NCBI GenBank assembly: GCA_021464415.1
Contig: CM038469.1
Span: forward strand, 846,501 to 910,500
Direction of reading: 5' to 3'
Length of the DNA stretch: 64,000 bases
Source of the DNA: Lonicera japonica
Lineage: Eukaryota > Streptophyta > Magnoliopsida > Dipsacales > Caprifoliaceae
Shown in pieces: positions 25,116 through 36,147 of the stretch; within the stretch, counting starts at the first letter, position 1, and each line of letters opens with the position of its first letter. The notes beneath the pieces are model-generated. The model was not told the origin of the DNA. It was given only the letters and a program-made list of their open reading frames with translations, and did not search any database. The position numbers were made by a program, and so were the translations under genes.

Positions 25116-26009
25116 AATTTTAAAAAAATAATTTGAAAATATTAAAAAACCAATTTTTTTTCACCTACAATCTAATCAATTTATTCACACTACAATCCCA
25201 ATCAATATTCACAAAGCATTCACATTACAAACGAATCAATATTGACATGACAAACTAATACAAACTAATCAATATTCATATTACGAATTCACATTACTAT
25301 ATAGATCCTCCTTTTACAACCTAGTCTATATAAAAAATAAATACATACATCATAAGCTTGGATAATTTGGTGAAATTGGATTCTATTATCACTCCCTCTA
25401 CATACGTCTGGATGATACTGCAAATTGTTCTATCCATAATTCATTCATTAGTATATTCATATACATAAGCAAATCTCAATCCTCAAGTCAACACTAGGTA
25501 TATATATTTACAAAACCCCCTAATTTCCACTCCAAAAGCACGCAAGGACATGTTAAATTTATATTAAAACCTACAAAACAATTAAGCTTTATCATTAAGC
25601 AATTACTCAATATCAGTGACACGAGTGTTCTAAATATGCAGTGAACATTTGTCATACTTGAATTACATAAACAACCCACACTCTATTAAATTCGTTTGCA
25701 TATTTTTCTAGCTGGTCATGAGTAGGCTGCTGGAATTGCCTTTTAAACTAGGTAATCCAAAACCATCCACTTAATTACAATTTTTGCTACAGGCTTAAGG
25801 CACAATTCGTTTGCAAATTTAAATGGGTCATAAAAGGCATGTCAATGGATCGAATTTCCTTACGGATCTGGTATAGTTAGTAATATATGAATGGTAAGAG
25901 ATCAATAATCTGTTTGTCAAAATCCATTTGCCCACATATTCGATCCTTTATCTGACGAATAAAATATCTCACAAGACCCAATATGTTGTGAAGGTAAAAA
26001 TTCAAGTAC
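25116..26009. other. CACTA interior, no clear gene
   Basis: AT-rich. A short minus-strand frame near 25740-25660 (QQPTHDQLEKYANEFNRVW) may be an exon remnant of unknown origin. Otherwise nothing recognisable. Confidence 0.3.
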
Positions 26010-26282
26010 CTGATCTAAAGTATGCTGTGCCAATTCAGTGGTAGATATCATAACTCCAGAAACAAAAGCACCCAACTCAAGACTTAGGCCCAGCTTATCA
26101 CTGCACTAAAAAGTTAAAAGGGCATACTACCAGAGTATTAAATGTTTATTGCATTATGTCTCGACACTGTGACCTTCATAGACAATGACAGAGAACATCA
26201 AGAGGGGAGATGCTATACTGCACTTACCCAAGTAGATAAATAAGCAAAAAGCCACCACAGTGAGCTGGTAAAGCTCGTTTGT
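26010..26282 (-). pseudogene. Captured K+ efflux antiporter fragment (KEA4/5/6 type)
   Basis: Two adjacent exons with an intron between them. Exon 26282-26228 reads QTNELYQLTVVAFCL; exon 26105-26010 reads CSDKLGLSLELGAFVSG followed by VMISTTELAQHTLDQ, then a GT donor. These match consecutive exons of the plant KEA4/5/6 K+/H+ antiporters (CPA2 family), in the membrane transport domain. The end of the first exon has one extra base relative to the usual LLxAW-CSDK joint, which breaks the frame. Neighbouring KEA exons are missing. Host genomic sequence with its intron has therefore been captured by the CACTA element (transduplication). Family recognition is strong; which KEA paralogue is unknown. 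Confidence 0.85.
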
Positions 26283-27529
26283 CTGTAGATCACATATGAA
26301 CACAAATAGAGGAGACATCAGCCAAAGTTAAAGTGAATTAAAGATAGGATAAAAGATCACAAATGAACACAAATAGAGAAGACATCAGCCAAAGTTAAAG
26401 TGAATTAAAGAAAACAAGCTAAAAAAATGCACCCTGAGAATGAAGGGCATTGCAACAGGAAATGAATTAGAACACATAATTTTATTTTACTTTTATTGGA
26501 AATGAAAAATTATTAGAAACAAGATATAGTAAATTGAAGAGGACAAGGAGTCCTCAACAAATAATATCAATACAATTTAAGATGTAAAGAGAAAACTCAA
26601 AAAGTCAATTATGTCCAGTCTGCTGAATATCAGATAATGAAACTCCACTAAATGCACTAGCTGCATGGTTCCAGGGACAGGAATAAAATTTGATCAAAGT
26701 CATGTTATGGCCAATATTTCTTCAATTTTTGCATTTGGTTAGATAAAGGATCGGATATCCATTTGCCCACATATTTGAATGTGAATTAGTATTTAGCATA
26801 CAACCACAATTGTAAATAATTAGTTAATATAATAAACATCAACATAAATAAGAAAGAAAGTGGGAGAAGCATTACCCCAAGAAAGTTGAGGAAAACAATT
26901 ATTTTGTGCGTTCCAACCCTATATCACAACAAAAACAGTTCATTAGGTACTATCCTCATGAACACGGTATAAAATGTATGACAAAGCAGTATTGTCTTCC
27001 AGCTCAACAATGCTTGAAAGAAATATAAAAATTTTACCAACACTGTCAACACTGTTTCTTTGTAGGATGAAGATTATAATTTATAAAAACATACTTATAC
27101 ATGTTTTGGTTATAAATAGGGCTCAGATTTTATAGCCTCACGAATTTTCTAATATCATAATATTGGAATTGTCCTTAAGTATCCAAAAATATGACTCTAA
27201 TTGTTTGTGGAACCTTTACTTTGCTATCAAATGGATAAATTATATAGTTTTATAACAAAAAAGTAATTACTTTATAATTTGAAAAAATTAAAATCCACAG
27301 ACAATTAGAATTGCATTTATTCAACTATGAAAGGAAGATACCATCTGATATAGTTGAGGCATATAGATAATTATCATCATCGCCTACACTAACAAGCATC
27401 CAAACTTTGTTCTTATCAAGTAAACCTCACAATAAAAGAAAAAAGTTATATAAGTAAGGAAATCAATATGATAAAAGTCACAAATATAAACTAGTGAAAG
27501 TATTTAATCAACTCTGTCATAACATAAAA
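26283..27529. other. CACTA interior with a short tandem duplication
   Basis: 26288-26420 holds two copies of a roughly 72-bp unit (around 'gacatcagccaaagttaaag'). A possible exon on the minus strand near 26920-26872 is too short to assign. No other gene seen. Confidence 0.4.
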
Positions 27530-27787
27530 TGCCATGAACAGGTAGCAAACCGTTCGGAACCTAGACCACGTGTCAATAGGTAGTGGCAATGCATGCAAGG
27601 GTTGTTGCATAAGAGAGGTATCACCTGATGTTACGTACTCATTGTACGCCTGTTGTGCTTATTCGAAAGAATGAAAGCCTCGATACACGGCCCCTCGATA
27701 TCCATTTACCTGAGCATGTGTTTCATGCCAAGAAGTGTATACACCTGGAAATTGGCCTTTGAATACCATGTAGGCTAAATAAACCAT
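27530..27787 (-). pseudogene. Viroplasmin / RNase H1 N-terminal domain fragment
   Basis: From an ATG at 27787 the frame reads YMVFKGQFPGVYTSWHETHA followed by QVNGYRGAVYRGF, then an in-frame TAA (after HSFE), then AQQAYNEYV. This is the small RNA/DNA-hybrid-binding fold shared by the RNase H1 N-terminus and caulimovirus viroplasmin. In plants it also occurs in transposon-encoded and unknown proteins. The frame continues open to about 27530 without a recognised domain. The stop makes this copy non-functional. It is probably a captured exon or an accessory exon of the CACTA second gene. Confidence 0.75.
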
Positions 27788-27903
27788 ATGTGTAACTACA
27801 CCAAACTAAAGGATTAGTAAAATATAAAGTCATAAGTCCGCAGATTACAAGAAGTTAATTAAAGTTGATACATATCTAATCGAACTAAGTCTCGATATTA
27901 CAA

Positions 27904-28038
27904 GTTTTGGCTGAGAAACGTAAACTAAAGAATGAATCTGTGAAGATAGCTTGGTCTAGAAGGTCAATACTGTTTGATTTGCCATACTGGAAGGAACATT
28001 CAGTACGACATGTGCTAGATATAATGCATGCTGAGAAA
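27904..28038 (+). pseudogene. Inverted piece of the CACTA tnp2 transposase
   Basis: The plus strand reads VLAEKRKLKNESVKIAWSRR, then SILFDLPYWKEHSVRHVLDI and MHAEK. This is the conserved tnp2 block (usually PYWK...RHNLDVMHIEKNV) that should follow directly after LSGAEVEEK in the transposase. But that preceding part (28045-28676) is on the minus strand. The junction at 28039-28057 puts the end of this block against the end of the other one, as expected for an inversion of this exon segment. The remaining C-terminal tnp2 was not found. Confidence 0.8.
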
Positions 28039-28684
28039 GGCCAACGAAGACTTTTCTTCAACTTCTGCCCCCGATAGTTTTTTAGGAGCTGGCCTTAGTT
28101 CAACCCCTTCTGGGAGAAAATTACTTTCTACTGACCTGAACTTGTGATTAAGTGGTAAAAATCTCCTGTGGGAATGATAAAATACTTTGTGACTTTCTGT
28201 TAAATACGTGGCCTCTGTTTCCTCTGCACAAATAGGACAACCCAAGTATCCATGCACATTGCAGCCAGAAAAAGTACCATATGCTAGAAAATCGTGAATG
28301 GCCCACAACAACATAGCCTTTAAAGTGAACGTCTGTTGTTTGAATGAATCAAATGTCTTCACACCTTCAATCCACATGTCTTTCAATTCTTCAACTAGTG
28401 GTGCCAAAAAGACATCTATGTCATCGCTCGGGGCCTTAGGCCCTGGTATAATCAATGACAATATAGAAAATTCTTTTTTCATACATAAAGATGGTGGAAG
28501 ATTATATGGAACTACAAAAACTGGCCAAATACTATGGGTTGTACTTAAATTACCAAAGGGATTAAACCCATCGGTTGATATTCCAAGGTGGACATTGCGA
28601 CTTTCTTGTGCAAACTCTGGGTGTCGCAAATTTACAGCCTTCCATATTGAAGAATCAATCGATGACGCATGAGATTGTCACCCA

Positions 28685-29602
28685 CAGTGTTCTAAAAATC
28701 GCGCCTAGGCGGCGCCTAGGTGGCGACTAGGCGGAAATCGGTGGTCTCCCGCCCGGCCTAGGGCTGATCGTTTGTGTTTAGGCGCCGGTGTGATTAGGCG
28801 CCGATTGGGCGCCGATTTTTGGACCAGGCGCCGATTTGAGAAAGTGAGATGGAGAAGATGTGAGAGATCTTCTGTATTCTCCTCTGTCCAACCTCATCTT
28901 CTTTGCCCAGAAGGAGAACGACGGAGAAGGAGGAGGAGCAGAGCGAAGGAGAAGGAGAACGACGGAGAAGGAGGAGGAGAAGAGCGAAGGAGAAGAAGAC
29001 GACCTGGAAGAAGAGAGAATAAGAAGAAGAGAAGAAGAAGAAGAAGAAGAAGAAGAAGAAGAAGAAGAAGAAGAAGAGAGAAGAAGGAGAAGACGACGAC
29101 CCGTAAGAGAAGAACGGACGAGGAGGAGACGCCGACTTGAGAGAAGAAAGAACAAGGAGAAGGTCGGCTCTGCTGCTGCTGTAAAATGTAGTATTGAGAT
29201 TTTCATGGTTAGGGTTTAAATGTTAAAATGACTTTATGCCCCTGGTCATTTGAAATATTTACATCATTTATCCTTTTTTTAATACTTTATGTCTTTTTAT
29301 TATTAAAATTTCTTTTTTATATTTTATTTATTAATAATTTAGTATCATTTTATTATAAATAAATAATATATATATATATATAATATAAATTACTAATATA
29401 ATTTAGAAAGAGACATGTTTTATTGGCTTGATGTTGAAAAACTAATATTAATTTAAAAGATATATTATGTTTTATTAGTATTATGTTATTTAAAATAATA
29501 TTTTTAATAAAAATCGTTTGACCGATTAATCCCCGATTAATCCTCTAGGCGCTAGGCCCCCCTTCGCCGACCTAGGAACGCCTAGCGATTTTTAGAACAT
29601 TG
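28685..29602. mobile_element. hAT-type non-autonomous element in tnp2
   Basis: 918 bp with perfect 8-bp target duplications GTCACCCA (28677-28684 and 29603-29610). Left end CAGTGTTCTAAAAATCGC; right end in reverse CAATGTTCTAAAAATCGC. The subterminal parts are rich in CGCCTAGGCG-like palindromes. The middle holds a purine-rich GAA/GGA tract (about 28910-29160), which gives long low-complexity Arg/Glu or Ser open frames on both strands; these are not genes. The 8-bp duplication and CAxTG ends indicate hAT. Confidence 0.88.
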
Positions 29603-29778
29603 GTCACCCACCTGCGCCCGAGCATGCCAGGTCATTGCCTCTCCTATCCAAGGCACTGTGTAAAGTCTCGTCAACCTAGGCCCCAAAGAAAAATACCTAA
29701 GTACCTTGTATGGTACTTTTGTATCCCGTTTTTCGTTCCTATTTAAATTTACTTTCTGGACATATCTAGATTCATCAC

Positions 29779-31837
29779 TGTGAACACCTCATTTTGCGAC
29801 CCCCGCAAGAATGCTAATTTTCAAAGAAATAAACATGCATGCACGCACAAGCATTCCTAGATGCACATGTAGTTTGTTCATGTGATACAGGTCAAAGAAG
29901 AAAGCCGAAAGGACCCCGGATGAGAAGTTATAGAATTATCGAAAATTGCCGGAATTGAAAACCCTCGAAACTCCTGAAAACTTGTGAAAGGAGAGTTACG
30001 AATTTCGGATCATCCTCAAACTTTGAGAGTTATTAGACATTATCATGAGGAGTAGCATACCCAAAAATCAGCTAAATCCGACGGTCGGATCTCCGAAAAT
30101 TCAGAAAATCGCGAGTTTATTTCGGGTGGTCAAATGGAGGTGTTATCGAAGTTAAAATGGTTTGAAGTTTGGTAAATGGATAGGCCTTATTGTGGGGAAG
30201 AGCATATTAAAAATTCAGCTTTGTTGGACATGGGATCCTCAAGAATCAATTTGTCTACCGTGCAATTCTAGTCGAAATGTCCTTCGTATCGTAGCAAATT
30301 AAAATAAATAGTGGCCTTCCCGAATTCTGATCGACTTCAAATTTGGACACGAGCTAGAAAACATTTGGAGGGAAAACATGTCGAAAATTTAGAATTATCC
30401 AACGGTTGGAAGTTTAATTCTCGACATAGTTGTACGCAAGTACGTTTCCTACGCGGGAACAAACTCTTTGTACCAAGCCAAGGAGACCGAGTCCTTCCCG
30501 GACTCCGATCGTCCTAAAATTTTTAAAGGGTGTAAAAGACTTATATTGGCAATACATATCCAAAATTCAGCATGATCCAACGGTTAGAACCTGACTTGTC
30601 GTGCAAACAAGGGACCTTGTCTACAACAAGTACCTTTCCTACGCGGACACAAACTCTTCGTACCAATCAGAACGAAAGGGAACCTTCCCGAAATCCGATC
30701 GACCTGAAATTTTTACACGATCTAGAATATTCCTATATACAACACATATCCAAAAATCAGGATGATCCAACGGTGGGAAGTCCTCGCGATAATTTCCAAG
30801 AGTCCTAATGGCAATCTATTTTCTTGCTCTCCAAGTATTTTCTTCAACTATAAATAGACCTCCCTCCATTCATTATTTTCATCAACAATCAAGGGGATTT
30901 CGTGGTACACACCAAGAGATCCTTATTCTCTCCTTCCAAGAAGGCTCAGGTATAATTTTCTCTCTCTTCTTTTATTTATTCGTCAGTTTTATAATTCATA
31001 CTCTTGTTTGCATAATTTTTATTACTTAATAGCTTTTCAAAACCTTTTTTTCAAATTGTTTTCAAAACTAAAGGCGTATAATAAACCCTAATCCAATTCC
31101 AAAATAGTATTATTACTTTTTTTACTTTTCCAAAAGTTCGGATTAGCGGTATTGTTATACGAAGGAATCGATAATCGCTATATATCCAATCTAACTCATA
31201 GATTGCGGTGTGTATGTGATAAATACTCGATCATGAGAGCACTATTGCCATCTATACCGGTTTAATCAATAGACTTTGGTATACGATCGGTCAACTCGCC
31301 TCATATAATATCGAATATAAGATTCCACATTGAATCAGTTTCCGAAAAGCCCAATGCTTTACAAAATCACTTGTTTCATTGCATCTATTATTATCAAACT
31401 CTCTTTTTCAAATCACACACACACACACACTTATTTTCAAAATCATGGGTGAATTAGGAAACACATCGTTTTCATCCCAACCCCAAAATCCCGATTTTTA
31501 AGGCAAGCACGAAAAGCTGTAAAGTAATAGCAATAGCATGCAAGAACTAAATTATAACACACGCATATCCTACTCAAGAGACCGAAAGGGCGAATTGGGT
31601 GCCTAACACCTTCCCGATTCGTAACTTAATCCTCGAACCTTCGAATCAACTGGTTTCGCATACATTGTGTATAAGAGGATATTTAATCCATAAATACGTC
31701 TCTTTTACACAAACCTTTTGTTTGTTTAGTAAAACAAACTGGCGACTCTTATTCTTTTCAAAACTTAATTTCCAAATCAACAAACGGAATCGCCGCCCAC
31801 GAGGACCCCCCGGGCGTCGAGAACGCGGGTTCTCACA
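29779..31837 (+). repeat. 5' LTR of the Ogre/Tat-like element
   Basis: Starts TGTGAACACCTCATTTTGCG and ends GGGTTCTCACA. Its first half contains three diverged direct repeats of roughly 185 bp, each with 'ccttcccg-aa/ga-tccgatcg', 'aaatttttaca' and 'gatccaacggt' blocks. A TATA-like 'ctataaatagacc' at 30848-30860 is the likely promoter. An (AC)n run is at about 31417-31432. Short open frames here are repeated identically in the other LTR and are not genes. Confidence 0.95.
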
Positions 31838-31838
31838 G

Positions 31839-31856
31839 TGGCGACTCTGCTGGGGA
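31839..31856 (+). other. Primer binding site, Ogre/Tat type
   Basis: TGGCGACTCTGCTGGGGA begins one base after the 5' LTR. I recall this as the tRNA-Arg-type primer site described for Ogre elements; the tRNA assignment is from memory. Confidence 0.75.
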
Positions 31857-34499
31857 TTTGCTAGAGGATTAGACTCTAAACAAGAGTAGGATATGCGTGG
31901 ATAATTATTTTTGTTTGCATGCTTTCTTTTTGGGCCTTAGTCTTAGGATAACATAGATGTGATTTAGGTGGATACCTTGATTCCCTTTTTGTTTGTAATA
32001 ATTGTTTGAGGAAAATCTTTTCATAAATAAAAATTGAAAGTACTCAAACAAACCCTAAAGCGCTCTTCATAATGTATCCCCATAATTGTTATTTTGCACA
32101 CACCCACTATCATCATGCATTATCGCGAGTGTGAATTTACCCTATCAACTTCGGGACCAAAGTCGTGACTAGGCCGTGGACTTGCGGGTCTACACTAGCC
32201 AAAAGCGCATGGGACCACTCTCCTTGGCCAAGTACCAAACTGAGGTATATCGAGTGACGAGAACACTCACGTACCCAGAATGTATATCAAAAGGTCCTTG
32301 CACGTACTCGCTCTTGGGGTATATAGTAAGACCTAGCCAAATAGGAGGGAGCCTTAAACCTTACCCCTTTCAACCACGCTTGCATATAGGATGCGTCAGC
32401 CTAGTACACACGAATTTCTGCATGTTTTCTTGACCGTCGGTCGTGAGATTAGTGAACAAAAGGCCTTATCATACATACCAACTCTTGGTTTGGCAAGTAC
32501 GGTCGGTGGCTGTCCAACCCCGTCCGTAGAAATCCCTCACTAAAACCAGTTAGTGAGAATTTCCCTTTTACTATTTTCATGAAAAGCAACTATAAGAGGA
32601 GAGAACTTCCCAATTTTTCAAAAATGTTTTTCAAAATATTTTCTAAAAAACCGAGTCAATTTTCAAAATGAATTTTTCAAATTTTTTAAAATCGGAAGGT
32701 TATAAGGGCACCCCGGGAATTCATATTCCTACCCTAAACCTATCCACAGGGCTCTCAAGTTGTTGCTGTCGGTCTGTTTTTGCCTTGTCACCAAAAAGTG
32801 GTTTTCGATTTTATTTTTCTGTCGAGTCATAGTTTTCCGAGAATTATGCAATCCATGGCAAAATATTGATTTTTCGGTCAAATCCCCGACTTCTTTCTCC
32901 CTATTCTTCACCACACTCCGATTACTACTGCTAACAAACTAGACAAATCACGAGATCAAATTCACTACCGATCATGCCTCCTCATTGCAACACCGAGCTA
33001 CTACTTCATCAAATCGGGGTCGACAATACTGAGGGTAATTACGGTGAAGCTTCTCATGCAGCGGGTCCGCCGCCTGGTCCCGTTCTCCCACAAACCGAGG
33101 GTGGCACCTTAACCCTTGAACACATCTATCATCTAATCCATGATCTGACCCAGTTCGTAGCCATCATGAAGGATCACTAAGTGGCCACCCAAGCCCATCT
33201 TGAGCCCTAATCACTGTCATAATACATATTGAACCAAACCAATTCAATCCAAATCCATACCCAGCCTAAGGTAACCAAACCTGAGACCCAGTAGCTCCAC
33301 TTAACATTCTCTAACACATTCTCTCAATTCCTGCCAACATCAACCACCCACTTCATGTGCCATTGCCAACATCGTTGTACCACCGGTGCAAGATCCCAAA
33401 ATCGCCTAGTTGAACCCTAAACATAACCAACCCTTTCAAAACCATAATCCTCAAGCCTTCCTTGATGCAGATCATAACAGATCCCCGAAGACTAGCCTCA
33501 CCATCATCACTGAGGGTATAGAGGGTATATGCACTGAGGGTATCGACAAGAAGACCCAAATAGCCTCACCATCATCGTTCGCATACACTGAGGGTGCAGA
33601 GGGTATATGCACTGAGGGTTTCGACAAGAAGACCAGAATAATTCCCCGAAGACTAGCCTCACCATCATCGTTCGCACATATTAAGGGTGCCGAGGGTACA
33701 TCTACTGAGGGTATTGACGAGAAGACCCGAACAACTCTCTAAAGACTAGCCTCTCCATTCATCATTCGCACTGAGAATGTCCTACCCACATCACCATGAC
33801 CCTGTTGTTGTCCTATCAGCAGAGCCAAAAATCTTGAAGGTAAAATCAAGTTAATCAATTGGTTTAGCAACTGAAAGCCCGCATCTCTCAAGAATCAAGC
33901 CTGTCTACACCTACTCCTGAGAATGCAGAACATCGGTAATCCTCCTGAGATTGTGGGTATGAGCAAAAACAGCAACGCGAATGAATCTTAACAGGTCCAA
34001 GACTCAAGAAGCAGAGAGAAACATGTCAAGATGGAAGCATAACGCAAGATCAGCGGAGTTTCAACTCGGAAGCACTCCATCTCTCTTATTACCTTACACT
34101 CACTCACTGTTTGACCAGAAATCAATATTTGCCTTTTCAGTATTGCTATGTTCTCGGAAAATTGTCAGTCTTGCATGCATGCATCTGCACTTAGATAATT
34201 TCAAGTAGCGTAACATACTTCATAAATCAGGCAACTCAAGATTCAAAACCTTTTCAAAACCTAATTTTTAAAATGTTGGTGCGATGATTTAAGAAGTATG
34301 CAAATACTTGAAATGTAGGGAAGCATGGCATAAGCATTTGCATAATGCACACACATGAACACTTGCATAAGTGTACCGCGCACCAGTCCAAGAATACATA
34401 GGCACTAAGCTCTATGGCCTACCAGACAGTCTTCACCACCGCATCCTGGTATATACTTCGATGATTAGTCACACCACCATCACCGACCAGATCGTCATG
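31857..34499 (+). other. Leader and gag-like scraps of the Ogre/Tat-like element
   Basis: A 68-aa frame at 32974-33180 (MPPHCNTELLLHQIGVDNTE start; later LEHIYHLIHDLTQFVAIMKD) resembles the N-terminus of Tat-lineage gag proteins. A second frame, 33410-33742, encodes three repeats of a TEGAEGICTEG-DKKTR type with SPSSFA spacers; the DNA repeats with a period of roughly 80-100 bp. Neither has a zinc knuckle. These are probably remnants. Confidence 0.45.
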
Positions 34500-35035
34500 A
34501 TAAGATCACATGCTTTCCCAAAGAGGCAAGTCACTTCATAAGCCCTCCCAGAGAGTCAAATCACTTCACAAGCCCTCTTAGAGAGGCAAGTCATTTCATA
34601 AGCCTTCCCAGAGAGTCGAATCACTTCACATTTTCTCCCAGAGAGGTCAATCATTTCACAAAGTCTCCCAGAGAGGCAAATCACTCCACATGTCCTCCTA
34701 GAGAGGAAAAAACACAATCACAAAGTCTCCCAGAGAGTCAAATCACTTCACAAGCCCTTTCTACAAGCATCAATCAAATCCCAAGCCCTTTCTATAGGCA
34801 CCATCCCAAAGCCCTTTCCATAGGCACCAATCCAAAGCCCTTTCTACAGAGAAATCAAATCCCAAGCCCTTTCTATAGGCACCAATCCAAGCCCTTTTCT
34901 ATAGGCACCAATCCAGAGCCCTTTCCACAGGCACCAATTTAATTCAAACCCTTTCTATAGGCACCAATCCAATCCAAGCCCTTTCCACAGGCACCAATCC
35001 AATCCAAGCCCTTCCTACAGGCAAACTCAAGCCTT
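34500..35035 (+). repeat. Two short tandem arrays in the LTR element
   Basis: 34500-34760 repeats a unit of about 38 bp around 'cccagagaggcaaatcactt'. 34760-35035 repeats a unit of about 28-30 bp around 'aagccctttctataggcacc'. Both are irregular. Confidence 0.85.
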
Positions 35036-35782
35036 CTCCAAAACCAAAAAGCCCCCTTTGAAATGATATCAGAGAAAGATAGAGAGAAAGACTGGAATGA
35101 TAAGATTTCGTAAAAACGCAGGGACCAAGCCCCCACAAAAAGGACTTTTGGCCTAGCTTCTCCACGCCCAAGAAATCTTCAAGATACGTTCCCAAAGGTT
35201 CTCGGACCGAAAATCACAAACACAGCACGACGATGTCAAATGCGAACTTTCAAAGTAAACATTCTCAAAATCGCAAGGACGATGATGCTCAGAAAACCTG
35301 ACAAAGTGAGAAGAAACAAAGTGGGTACAAGAAAAAATTGAAAGAGTAGAAAAGAGGATAAATCCCACAGTGCCAAAAGAAAAGAATATTGAAAAAAAAT
35401 AGAAAAGGAAAAAAGATGGCAGCGAGAGCCACACCAAGAGTGACAGCTAGGCCAAAAGGCCCAGGGCTACGTCTTGGGTGAGGAAGGCTGCTGACCATGC
35501 AAAAAAAAAAAAAGTAAGTTGAAAAAAAAAGCTGTATCAAAAAGCTTTTAATCAATCAAGGAGGAATAAGGGCATCGAAAAACAGAAAATGATGTAGGCA
35601 CAAGAAATTATTCTTTCGCGAAGTCAGGAAACAATAAGCAGAATCGCACCCTAGTGACAAGAAAAAAAATGCCACGGAAGCTGAGCAAGAGGCAAAGTCC
35701 AAAATTCATACACGAAGTTTCGAGAACAGAGAGAACGTAACTCGATCATTTCTCAAGGAAAAAGAGGCCAGCCAAAAGTACT

Positions 35783-35824
<42 letters not shown>

Positions 35825-36147
35825 TCACACCGGAACTCTCTCTCTATGTCTTCTCAGAGACTCTCACCTCCTCAGCATCAACCCTCAGCCATTATCCTAG
35901 CAAGTAGGGATTCTCATTTCCGTAGCAGATCATCAACCCACACATCAACCATTATCCATGCTAGTAGGAGTTCTTATATCCTCAGCAGATCATCAACTCT
36001 CAGCCTTTATCCTAGCCAGTAGGAATTCTCAACTCCCCAGCAGGCCATCAATCATCATACCATCAATTCTTAGCCAGCATACAATCAATCATCATATCCC
36101 CAGCAAACATACACTATACTAGAATCACTGACAGAACAATCCCACAA
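35036..36147 (+). repeat. LTR element interior: poly-A run and diverged repeats
   Basis: A run of about 36 A lies at 35787-35822. From 35870 to about 36060 there are three or four diverged copies of a unit with 'tcagccattatcctagcaag' and 'taggaattctc'. Minus-strand frames at 35153-35555 are low-complexity (Phe/Ser-rich) and not supported as genes. Confidence 0.6.

Noticed and set aside
28772..29219. Long Arg/Glu-rich and Ser-rich open frames on both strands
   Set aside because: They come from the GAA/GGA purine tract inside the hAT-type element; no domain and no start context.
30311..31029. Open frames in the 5' LTR, repeated at 38629-39126
   Set aside because: They occur identically in both LTRs and follow the LTR's internal repeats; no protein family.
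35153..35555. Hydrophobic Phe/Ser-rich minus-strand frames
   Set aside because: Low complexity, antisense to the LTR element, unsupported.
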